Part shown: positions 1-8,289 of the stretch, piece after piece
Layout: every line of letters starts with the position of its first letter
How positions within the stretch are numbered: the first letter of the stretch is position 1
NCBI GenBank assembly: GCA_943704525.1
Contig: CALSCQ010001131.1
Coordinates: 1-17,917 of the forward strand
Reading direction: 5' to 3'
DNA: 17,917 nucleotides
DNA from: Pigoraptor vietnamica
Taxonomy: Eukaryota > Opisthokonta > Filasterea
Program-made: the position numbers and the translations under genes
Notes under the pieces: generated by a model
Told to the model about the DNA's origin: nothing
The model's database searches: none
The model's input: the letters and a program-made list of their open reading frames with translations, nothing else

Positions 1-7
1 CCCCCCC

Positions 8-38
<31 letters not shown>

Positions 39-49
39 AAAAAAAAAAA
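1..49. repeat. Homopolymer block C28-A21 at the contig edge
   Basis: The window opens with 28 C followed directly by 21 A. On the minus strand, which is the KMO transcript strand, this reads T21-G28 inside what should be KMO intron 5. It is not a telomere repeat. It is either a real low-complexity tract that stopped the assembly or a sequencing/assembly artefact. Confidence 0.9.
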
Positions 50-116
50 CCACCGGCCAAGTGCCCACTCATTAGGTGCGCTACTTTGCCGCACATCGCA
101 CGGCACGAACACACAC

Positions 117-1498
117 CGCGTAAACGTGGCCGTGTTGGTGTTGCTGTCAATGTACGTCAGCTTGTGCCCAAAGTGAAGCTTCACGCTCGGGTTCTTCTCA
201 GCGGCGTCCAGGAGGATCTCGTTCAGCCGCCGGCGGTCAACAGACAGGATGGCCTGCACGCAGCACAGTAAGCGCAAATTCCGGCTATAGCTTAGTCCTT
301 GGGTGTCGACTAGAGGCGAGCCAATCGACGAATGCATTGAGAATACATCGCGATACGGCAGCAGAGAGCCGCAGATGGGGCTCCGTCGACAGATATCACT
401 GACGTCCACACCGCACCACCGGCAGCAAGAGCCGCACACAAGGCCTTCGACAGAGATCAGTGACATCCGCACCTGGCCCTTCTTTCCGTAGGGAATGGGA
501 CCCATTTTACCGTCGGGCGAGTGAATCATGCGCGAGTGCATCGGGATGGCATTCGAGGTCACCTGAGAACAGTTGCAACACGCTGTTACATACTCTCGCT
601 TCGTCACTCACACACAGACACACACACGCGTGTGAAACAGCCACGACCCATGGATGGTACAAACAGTTGCATCCACACTCTCGCTTCGCTCACACACACA
701 CACGCACACATACACTACATGTGCACTGCTGATACTGCCGTTTGGCGGATACAGACACTGCCGACCAGCCCACTGGTTGCAAGTCCCTACCTGAGCATCC
801 AGTCCCACGTGCTTCAGCGCCGCAATGCCACGCGTCGAGAGCGCGAGGTTGATGCTGCGGCCGGAATACGCCGCCTCTTTGCGAATGTCTGTCGCATCGA
901 GAATTACGTCAGCACGCAACACCAAGCACAACCGCGCCAGCGAACTATGATCAAGCTTCCAACTCACCACGCCGAAGTTCGAACAGCTCCACATTGTAGC
1001 CGCGTCGGCTGAGGAAGACGGCCTCGAGGGCGCCCACCTGTCACAAGCACGGCAAAGGTTCAACGCCATTGCCGAGTCCCGCAGTGCCACTCGGGAGGCA
1101 CGTGACAGAGAGAGCGCAGCTGTCGAGTGAATGTACGCACACCACGTCCCAGCACCGACAGTCATGCACCGAGAGTGTTGCACATAGATAGGAAGCAGCT
1201 GTCACGAACCTGCCACACACTACCGCCCAACACACAGACCGTCACGCACAAGTGTTGCGCACACAGCAGTCGAGCGAAAGTGACGCGCACACACACACAC
1301 ACACACACACATAACAGTCACGCACAGAGTGTTGCGCACCCAGCAGTCGAGCGAAAGTGACACACACACACACACACACACACACCACAACACCCAGCAC
1401 ACGCACAGTCTCGCACAGAGAGTGCGCACACAGGAAGTCGAGCGAATATGACGCACCAGTCCACCGCCGACAACAATGACCGTCTTCTTGGCTGCCAT
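117..1498 (-). CDS. KMO: Kynurenine 3-monooxygenase, N-terminal part (5 exons, cut off by contig end)
   Basis: FAD-dependent, NADPH- and O2-using enzyme that hydroxylates kynurenine to 3-hydroxykynurenine in tryptophan breakdown and de novo NAD synthesis; usually on the outer mitochondrial membrane. Minus-strand exons: 1498-1457, 1037-968, 888-791, 562-473, 253-117. They join in frame to about 145 residues, roughly the first 30 percent of a family of about 480 aa. Visible: the Rossmann FAD motif GGGLVG (residues 11-16), the acidic end of strand 2 (ELFELRRDIR), the KMO signature GRSINLALSTRG (about 47-58), VGLDAQ, IPMHSRMIHS with IPYG, and SVDRRRLNEILLDAAEKN with HFGHKL. The ATG at 1498 has a good context and directly precedes the FAD strand. 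Introns are 419, 79, 228 and 219 bp, with CAG acceptors. The catalytic and C-terminal membrane regions lie off the window. The family call is very sure; the last donor (116) is less so. Confidence 0.93.
254..472 (-). repeat. KMO intron 4 with a 61-bp tandem duplication from the donor
   Basis: Read along the transcript, the intron starts GTGCGGATGTCACTGATC and, 61 bases later (from 411), continues with a diverged copy starting GTGTGGACGTCAGTGATA. Similarity runs on through TCTGTCGA and TGCGGCTC...TGCTGCCG. The duplicated unit therefore includes a copy of the 5' splice site. The copies differ at many positions, so the event is not recent. Confidence 0.75.
563..790 (-). repeat. KMO intron 3 with a duplicated 3' end and two (TG)n tracts
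   Basis: In transcript sense the intron holds two diverged copies of a unit with a (TG)n tract, then GAAGCGAGAG, then GCAACTGTT. One sits at plus positions about 660-713. The other sits at about 566-620 and ends at the acceptor as GCAACTGTTCTCAG. They are offset by about 94 bp. Confidence 0.65.
1038..1456 (-). repeat. KMO intron 1 with donor-proximal tandem repeats and (TG)n tracts
   Basis: This 419-bp intron is built largely of diverged copies of one unit, in transcript sense GTCACTTTCGCTCGACTG followed by TGCGCAACACT, a CTGTGCGTGAC element and (TG)n. The plus-strand GTCGAG cores lie at 1122, 1269, 1346 and 1437, spaced 147, 77 and 91 bp. The last copy abuts the exon, so the donor GTGCGTCA is part of it. 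Two plus-strand (AC)n runs separate the copies (about 1286-1310 and 1360-1384). Confidence 0.8.
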
Positions 1499-1819
1499 GG
1501 CGGATGCGTGCCCTGCGAAATTGCGCAAAGCACCCCCACTGAAGCAAAGCTCTGCTATTCACACCGACGGCTCCTTCTTCCTTTCCCTCCCCTCTCTTTC
1601 GCGTCTCAAAGCCCTCGAAATGCACTTAATCGGCGTGAGATTCGCGCCGTCTGCGTTTCTCGCGCCAAGCGTTTCTCAACGCACGTGAGCAGTTACGTCA
1701 TGTAACAGTATCGAAGTAAGTCCCCAACGGCACATGCTTCAACACAAGATGGTCGTACGGCGTCTTGCAGGCAATGAAACTGTAAAGAAGGGCACGCGTC
1801 CTGTCGCCGTGGTTGAGGG
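1499..1819. promoter_or_regulatory. Divergent KMO / ZC3H14 promoter region
   Basis: These 321 bp separate two start codons pointing away from each other, so both promoters and 5' UTRs must lie here or in unseen upstream exons. I see no clear TATA box. Two candidate sites are close together: CACGTG (E-box) at 1682-1687 and TTACGTCA (a CRE/ATF-type bZIP site read backwards) at 1693-1700. The latter lies inside the near-palindrome GTTACGTCATGTAAC. The flanking 1561-1605 stretch is pyrimidine-rich. No coding sequence is supported here. Confidence 0.45.
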
Positions 1820-4800
1820 ATGTCGCTCAATTGGAATGCGTTGGGCGAGGAGACGGTCGCGCGCATCCGGGTACGTGCTCGTGATCGCCAGTGTCAGAGA
1901 CTTACGTTTGGCATCTTATTCATCGCTCGTGCATGGTGTCCTGTTCGTATCTCGCTGTGAGTGCAGGGGGATGTTCGCGACCGTCTGGAGGCCATTGGCA
2001 TCTATCGCGGTACGTATGTGTGCGGCTGCTTCGTCGTCGTGTTTGCCTTGCGTTCGTTAACACTCACCTGCATCTTCAACCGTCGCCGAGTGCCTTAATT
2101 TCGTTGTGCCAATCTCACGGTGCGTTCCTTCTCGCAGAGGACATGCCGCTGCTCGACTACATCTTCATCATGTTGGCGAATGAGAAGACGAAGGCCGCGG
2201 TGAAGGAAGATCTCCAGACGTTTCTCGCCGACGAGACGGACTCGTTTGTCGACTGGTGCGTGTTGTGCAAGCGCGCGCGTTGTGCTTGGCCATGCTGCAA
2301 TCCTTATCTTTGTCGGGGGATCGTAGTAATGCAGTAGCCAGCTGCACGTTGCATCTTGCTTGCGAACGTGTTGCAACTCAACACGCCCCGCTTTGTGTTC
2401 GCCCTCTCATCGCGCAGGCTGTGGAAGCACATTGAGTCTGTCCTTGAAGAAAGTGAGTGAGGGGACGTCGCGTACGCACAGCGACAGGCGTTGTGTGCAT
2501 GCAAAATTCGAACTAACTGACTGCTCGTCACCGCAGCGGGCGCGCCTTCGTCGGGTTCCCAGCTCACAAGTGTCGCGACGGTGCCGAGCACTGCGAACCG
2601 GTACGTGTCCGGGCTTTTGGCCTCAAATGTCTAGACAGGAAGAGTTTGTTGGGTGGCGTGGCGTGCCTCTCTGCGTCGTTGGAACTGCGGAGTAGTGGCT
2701 CATGTGCGCTGTTGCGTTGCAGGCTGCGAAAGGCATCGCAGTCGAAGCGATTCTTTGCCAAGGCTCTCAAAGAGGCAACGGAATCGACGGCGTGTGAGTA
2801 TTTTTTCGCAGACGCAGCCATGTTGGATCAGCGCACGTCACAGACGCGTGTACGTGCAGTGAAACGCGCTCCATGTGCCTCGTTGAAATGGTACCGTTCT
2901 GTTGCTCTTGTCTCCTCGCACTGACGTTCATTCCTTTCTCTCAGCGACCGCTCCGCACGCGAACGGCGGCCGCGTGGACGCACAGACAGCGGCACCTGCG
3001 CCGCTTGTTGGGGGCGTTCTCCCAATCCCCGCGCGTCCGTTTCCGATGCCCGGGTTTCCCCTCGTGCCGCCCGTCCTGAATCCCCTTGTGTTGGGCGCAA
3101 TGGCCGACCCGGCGCGATTCGCGGCACTCTCCGAAGACGAGAAGCGCGCCGTCCAGGCCACGTACATGACGCACATGGCGGCGGTGCAGCAGATGGCCGC
3201 TCTCGCCCCCGGTTTCATGCCCGCGCCCCTCGGTGTTGCGCACCTGGGAGCTGCGCAGGCGGCGATGGTCGCTGACGGTGACCGGCGCGGCCGCAAGCGC
3301 CGGATTTCGGAGCGATTGGGTCCTGCTGTGGACGCGCAGGAGGGGGAGTCAAAGGGCGGCGATCGCGAGGAGAGGATGAGGGACTTGTCTCGACGTGGGT
3401 GTCTGCGTGTTGTCGGAAACAGCGCATGTGGAGACTCAACGAAGAGCGTCCCTTGCTGTTCATTCAATGTGTGAATATGTGCATGTGGCTCACAGTGACG
3501 TGACGCTGCAGGCATGGGCATGTCTCCGAGCGAGGCCGGTCTCAATGGCGCCGGGACGGACGACGACGATGCTTCGCGCACGCGTCGCGGCGGGGGCAAG
3601 CGGCGGCGGACGGAGCAGCAGGTGAACTTGAATGTGGGCTCGCTGGACGACGTCGACGTCCCGCGCCAGGCACCGAAGGAGCGCTGCCAGTACTGGCCGC
3701 ACTGCATGAACCCGGCGTGCACGTTTGTCCATCCGTCAGAGCCATGCAGGTGCGTCGCCGTGGGTTCGATTCCGGCATTGCAGTGTGGCTATTTTTCGGA
3801 CCCGCAGACTGTGTGCGTGCACGTGTGCCCCTATTTGTTGCGGCTACATGCGCAGCATCGTTATTGCGCAAACTAGCAACTGCTGTAGTCCCAGGCTGCT
3901 GTGTGCCTGTGTGTACGCGAGTGTGCACCGCGTGCGTGTGCCGAGCCTATCTCGTGTCTGACAACTGCTTTGCGCGAATTCTGGTCAAAATCTCGTGTCT
4001 GACAACTGCTTCGCGCGAATTCTGGTCAAACGTCCTTGTCCCCGCAGCAATTTCCCGAACTGCACCTATGGCAAGAAGTGCCTCTTTGTGCACCCCTCCG
4101 TCCCGTGCAAGTATGGCCCGGCGTGCGCGAACCCGCAGTGCAACTTCACCCACAAGCGCCCAGGTGAGGAGGACGTGTTCGCTTCTTTCTGTGTCATCGC
4201 ACGTGGAGTCGATGGACGCACGTTTATGATGTAGCTGATTCGACATCTCGGCCCTCGCACCACCACACTCTTGCCTCCCTTTGTCCGTTTTGACTTCGCT
4301 GAATCTTAACTTTGTAGTGCGCTCACGTCTGCCCATTTTTCCTTATTTCCTCCGTCTTCCTCGCCTCTTTTCCTTGGCTTGTGCAGCTCCCATGGTCGCC
4401 CCTTCCTCCAAGATATGCAAGCACCATCCGGGATGCAAGAAGCCGCGCTGCCCATACAACCACCCAAAGTAAGGGACCCGTTTCCCTCACTCGAGTGATA
4501 TCGTCCCTGCTGTTGTGTGAGCCCTCGATCTCTTTGTCCGCCGTCGTCGCCGAAACAAATGCTAGCTTCGCTGTTGTAGTGTGGCCACACTCCCTTTGCG
4601 CGTCGTCGCCCGTGTCATTGCGGCTAACGCTTTGCGCAACTGCAGGCAGTGCCACTACGGCGCCGACTGCACCCGCCCCGGATGCACCTTCTTCCATCCT
4701 TCGGCCGCCTCTCAGGTAAGTCCTCACTTTCTCTTCCGCATGTTCACCGTGGTCAAACGGGGCCTCACTGTCTCGTATACAACACACGTCGATGTGGCCC

Positions 4801-5020
4801 TAATGCGCCTCTCGCCCACTTTCCAACGCAGATTGTGTGCAAGTATTTGCCCAACTGCACGCGCGCCGGATGTCCCTACAAGCACCCGTCCGGTGGCCCT
4901 ATGCACGTGAGCCAGCGCCGCTTTGCGGCCGATACCGCTGTCGAGGCGACGCCAGCCAACGCCGAAGCGCTCGCTGCGGAGGCCGCTGTGGCAGCTGCGT
5001 CAGGGAGCATGGAGATGTAG
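1820..5020 (+). CDS. ZC3H14: Nuclear poly(A)-binding CCCH zinc-finger protein, ZC3H14/Nab2 family (12 exons)
   Basis: Binds polyadenosine RNA in the nucleus; the family controls poly(A) tail length and mRNA export. Exons: 1820-1870, 1967-2009, 2138-2255, 2418-2452, 2537-2600, 2723-2793, 2945-3394, 3512-3749, 4048-4163, 4387-4468, 4646-4715, 4832-5020; 508 aa. The N-terminus (residues 1-82) matches the PWI-like Nab2 fold, with DYIFIMLANEK and a FLADETDSFVDWLW stretch. The middle is low-complexity, Pro/Ala/Met-rich, with basic NLS-like runs RRGRKRR and GGGKRRR. Six fingers of the C-X5-C-X4/5-C-X3-H type follow: C336-H351, C356-H372, C377-H392, C406-H421, C425-H440, C449-H464. Human ZC3H14 has five and yeast Nab2 seven. 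The tail is Ala-rich and ends in SMEM. All exon phases close without a stop. The exon 6 donor is ambiguous (see findings). Family call near certain. Confidence 0.93.
3949..4030 (+). repeat. 41-bp tandem duplication in ZC3H14 intron 8
   Basis: Two adjacent 41-bp units, 3949-3989 and 3990-4030, begin ATCTCGTGTCTGACAACTGC and end CTGGTCAAA. They differ only at 3971 (T) versus 4012 (C), so this duplication is young. It ends 17 bp before exon 9 and so duplicates the likely branch-site zone; CTGAC lies in each unit. Confidence 0.95.
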
Positions 5021-5137
5021 AGCGCCCAGTGCCCAATCGACTAAAGATGAAATTGTGGATTGTGAGTGTGGACATTGCATTCATCCTCGTATTGCGAATG
5101 TGCGCAGTTATAACATGCACGCACGCGCACTCTTCCA
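5021..5137. other. Tail-to-tail 3' UTR gap
   Basis: Only 117 bp separate the ZC3H14 and sphingomyelinase stop codons. No AATAAA is visible on either strand here, so the two 3' UTRs probably overlap or extend into each other's coding sequence. Confidence 0.6.
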
Positions 5138-6814
5138 TCAGTGCTTGTGGTGGTGGCGCCTTTTCGGCCGCGCCATTTCTCTCCGCATGTGCTCGTGCGC
5201 TTCCCGCAGCGCCTTGATCTCCTGTCCGCCCGCAACGAACCCAAGCCAGCCGCACACGGCCGCACCCCCCACCAGTGCCGCCTGCACCAGCGACAGCAGC
5301 GTGTGCGACGCAAACGCCCCAATTCCTCCGTGCGCGAGTCCTCCGACAGGCAGCGCGCCACTGGCCACGAGTGCCGCCAAGAACGTCAACGAAGCCCATG
5401 CAAGAAGGATCGCCGCGGCCGAGACAATGAACCTCTGACGCTCGGCGCGTGCGGCCGCAATGCCGCACTCGACGACCTCGACAGCCTCCGGCAGCGACAC
5501 ACACCTCTCTTCCAGCGTAGCGCCGTCGGGTGGAACGGACGATCGGTCACCGGAACCCGTTTCCTCGCGCAGGTCGAACACGGCTTCGACGCCGTAATGG
5601 TCCGAAAAGGAAACCGCGGCGTCGTCCGGAATGCGCCCATCGAGAGTCACGCGGCACTCGACGCAGCGCAGGAAGCGGGTGGGCCGATACAGGACATAGT
5701 CGATGCGCTTCCCCTGCGACTTTGGGTCCTTCGCGTAAGAGTTTGTGCCGACGTCGCACGTTGCGCCCCCTCCGGACGCCGCCACGCTCCCGTTGCGCTC
5801 CACGAACGCGTCGACGAGCGAGGCGTGCTGCATGAGGACGCGGAGCCCGAGATCTGTCGGCTCCAGGTTGAGGTCGCCGAGGACGATTGCACGGGGCCCT
5901 GCGGTCGCGCAAAAGTGGCGCGCGAGTTCGAAAGCCTGGACGGTGCGGTGCGCAAGATACTCGTCCGCGCTGCGGCAGTATTCGGCGTGCAGCTGTGCGC
6001 GAACGGCGAGCAAGACGTTTAAGAACAAGCAGGAACAAAAGTTTAAGGGCGACCGTGGAACACGTAATGTGTGCGAACGGGATACAAACTTAAGAGCCGC
6101 ACGAACACGAAAAGGCGTCGTAACAGAGAAGAAGTGACGCATGCTGCGGATGGTCATGATCGCAGGTGCACCCACGTGAGTCGTGTAAAAGTCGATTGGG
6201 CCGAGCGGGTGGTCCACGCGGCAGCACCCGACGCCCTTCCCGCCATACCAGTCGCCGTGCTTGAAGCGGTGCGGCTTGCCGTTGACCGCGTAACAGCGCA
6301 TGTGGACCTCCAAGATGGGATGCCGCGAGAACACGCACAGGCCGCTCCCAATTACGCCGCTGTGGGCGCGTGCGTGTGATGCACGTGTGACTGTGAGTGC
6401 ATGCCGGCGAGCATCTAACATAACACAGTCACACTATACCCTTTTCAAATCTGCGAGAGTGAGCAACACCTTCCGGCTTCCTTCTCACCTCCGAAACAGG
6501 TGGTGAAAGGGCATCGCCTTGCCAAGTATAGCGACAATGGCGTCGTAGTCCCCTTCGCTCCACACCTCCTGCAAGCACACGACATCGTACGAACATGCGG
6601 ACAGATGCCGCGCGATGGCCAACATGCGCTTGCGTATGGCCTTGGCAACGTATGTCACGCCCCTGCGTTGCGGGCAGACGGAGTTGTCAGTGAAAACGCG
6701 CAGAAAGGAACGCTTCCGCGACGTAATGGGACGCTCGTGAGGAAGACGCAATGCCCACCAGCAATTGAGCGTAACGACGCGCAGAGAGTGCGCGGGGTCG
6801 GAGGGTGGCGCCAT
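5138..6814 (-). CDS. SMPD2: Neutral sphingomyelinase, SMPD2 type (4 exons)
   Basis: Mg-dependent phosphodiesterase of the endonuclease/exonuclease/phosphatase fold that splits sphingomyelin (or lyso-PAF-type lipids) to ceramide and phosphocholine at internal membranes. Minus-strand exons: 6814-6759, 6662-6489, 6359-6176, 5992-5138; 422 aa against 423 in human SMPD2. Catalytic landmarks are all present: LNCW (N17), LQEVWSE (Mg-binding E51), SGLCVFSRHPI, HGDWYGGKGVG, TTH (H138) joined across an intron to LHAEY, GDLN (D178, N180), RIDYVLY and SDH (D269, H270). Two hydrophobic segments follow (about 327-350 and 362-394), then a short basic His-rich tail, matching the family's C-terminal double membrane anchor. 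Splicing LNC-W to GVTYVAK restores the conserved LNCWG motif. Whether the substrate here is sphingomyelin or another phosphosphingolipid cannot be told. Confidence 0.94.
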
Positions 6815-6929
6815 GTTATTCCCCGCGGAGGGCTGAAGCGAGTCGCTAGCTCAACTCTGTTTTGCCTTTTGGCGTGCCGGATGTTCGAACAAAAACAATA
6901 CATCAGCTGTGAATGTGAGCCGGATGGGG

Positions 6930-6937
6930 TGACGTCA
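6930..6937. promoter_or_regulatory. Perfect CRE palindrome upstream of SMPD2
   Basis: TGACGTCA, the full ATF/CREB-class bZIP site, lies 116 bp before the SMPD2 ATG. CAGCTG E-box cores flank it (6904-6909 and 6939-6944), and a partial CRE (GACGTCAC) lies near 6995-7002. Position suits the SMPD2 promoter; function is inferred only. Confidence 0.45.
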
Positions 6938-7120
6938 GCAGCTGCATTGCAGTAGCCCGGCGCGCCAGGCTGGTGCAACGCAGGCGTTCTGCGTCGACGT
7001 CACTTGAAAAGGAACGGCGTCGTACGGGCATGAGAGACTCCAAACGGACGCCATGTCATTCGTCTGCGACGTGGTCTGAAGGCAGCTTACTGTGGAGTTG
7101 CGTCACGCTGTGGCCGCAGT

Positions 7121-7520
7121 ACTGACGCCGGCCCGGCGCTCGGCCGGCGAGCCGGTGGGCTGATTGTCGCAAAGCAAGACAAGAATTTTGGCAGTGTTTT
7201 AACTCCAAACGAGTTCCGCGGCGTTTCTCTTATATTCACATACACTGAAACGAACCCGACATAAAGTGAAGCGTAATCGTCTTTAATAAATTCTGCAATT
7301 CGAGGAGTTCCTCGACCGTCAGCCCAGTCCGAACAGCTCGGCTACGCGAGTAAAAGTGTAATGTCATCGTGGGGTTGCGGGACTTGAAACTCGCGTATTG
7401 CCTACACATAGATAAAGAACGGAACTCGTAGTTGGTCACCAGCGCTTGACGAGTACTTCGCCGAACGGCTCGACGGTCAGCCGGCACTCGGCCGCGGGTC
7501 GGCCGAGTCGGCGCGGTTGT
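7121..7520. repeat. GC-rich hairpin-flanked segment, possible degenerate mobile element
   Basis: The left edge holds CCGGCGCTCGGCCGGCGAGCC followed by GGGCTGATTGTCG. The right edge, read on the minus strand, holds ACTCGGCC/GGCCGAGT stem arms followed by CCGGCTGACCGTCGAG. The two ends resemble each other as imperfect inverted repeats around an AT-richer core. A third related element (CTCGACCGTCAGCC) is inside at about 7311-7324. No target-site duplication or transposase is visible, so this is a weak call. Confidence 0.25.
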
Positions 7521-7887
7521 TAGACATCGCGGCAGCTTGACAACAGTCGAGCTCTCGCAACCACGTGCAACAAGTCACGCCGTTCCGCCGGCAGCAGAAA
7601 GTGGCCATGCGGACAGGTGTCCACGCACCGCATCGAGTGGACCATCGCATGACTGCCGGCCACTCACACGGCGCGACAGTCACGGCCTCGACGGCAATAA
7701 CGCCCCGCCAGCACCAGGCACGCGCACCAATTAGCAACAGAAAAGCCACAGACTGTGTGAATGGAGTGAGACTGCGTGTGTGCATGCGCGTGCATGCAGT
7801 GTGTGTGTGAAACACAGTGCCGGGGAAGGCATGGACTGAAAGGGGAGCGAGCAGGCGGATGCGTTTGAGCCGATTGATGGGAACTGT

Positions 7888-8146
7888 CCAATCGAAACGC
7901 GGCGCAGTTACCGTGTCAGGCAGGCACGCGTATGCTATTAATAGCCTACACAACGCGAGCTCCCAAAATAGCTTTACGCAATTGTACTTTGCCATAATCG
8001 GAAAATTATTGTCCGGTGCTGGTAACTGCGCAGCAATCCGATTGGTTGCTGGCTGAGCGGCTGCACATGCGCGCCCTCTGGTGTACCCCCGGCGATTTGG
8101 CGCACGACGCGCACACGAGGGCCTCTCTTCCGGCCCGTATAAAAGG
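7888..8146 (+). promoter_or_regulatory. Phospholipase B core promoter (TATA with two CCAAT boxes)
   Basis: TATAAAAGG at 8138-8146 is a textbook TATA box, the only convincing one in the window. An inverted CCAAT (ATTGG, 8041-8045) lies about 95 bp upstream and a forward CCAATC is at 7888-7893. Transcription would start near 8165-8175, giving a 5' UTR of about 120 nt. A strong TATA promoter fits the gene's extreme codon bias and suggests high expression. Confidence 0.7.
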
Positions 8147-8289
8147 CGATTCGACATCTTCACTTCTGAGAAATTCAACAGCTCTCGACACAACTTTGTG
8201 TTCGAAGGCAAGCAACTCTCATACACTCACCCATTCAAATTGTACTATTCGACTCTTGCTTTGGCCGCCCCAGATTGCGGCAAGCAACC

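Larger units (their letters stand above)
6815..8137. other. Gene-free stretch between SMPD2 and phospholipase B
   Basis: I see no supported gene in these 1.3 kb. Open frames here are short, lack ATG starts or match nothing I recognise. The SMPD2-proximal end has a perfect CRE palindrome. 7121-7520 has GC-rich hairpins flanking an AT-richer core. 7285-7290 is a plus-strand AATAAA with no evident gene to serve. 7934-7945 is the palindrome GCTATTAATAGC. The right end is the phospholipase promoter. Confidence 0.6.

Noticed and set aside
1-49. Telomere at the left end
   Set aside because: The block is two homopolymers with no repeated telomeric unit, and a gene is cut off there.
1242-1625. Minus-strand frames rich in VCVCVC and CVCVCV
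   Set aside because: They are readings of (TG)n tracts inside KMO intron 1.
2812-2849. Separate 38-nt exon between ZC3H14 exons 6 and 7
   Set aside because: The preceding intron would be only 18 bp, and inclusion shifts exon 7 into a frame that stops at 3079. An extended exon 6 is a better alternative.
5141-6022. 293-codon plus-strand frame opposite the sphingomyelinase
   Set aside because: Antisense shadow of a GC-rich exon; the minus strand carries the full set of sphingomyelinase motifs.
7236-7487. 83-codon minus-strand frame with the segment GLTVEELLELQNLL
   Set aside because: Its first codon is GTG, not ATG, no good splice partner was found and I recognise no family. It is at most a relic.
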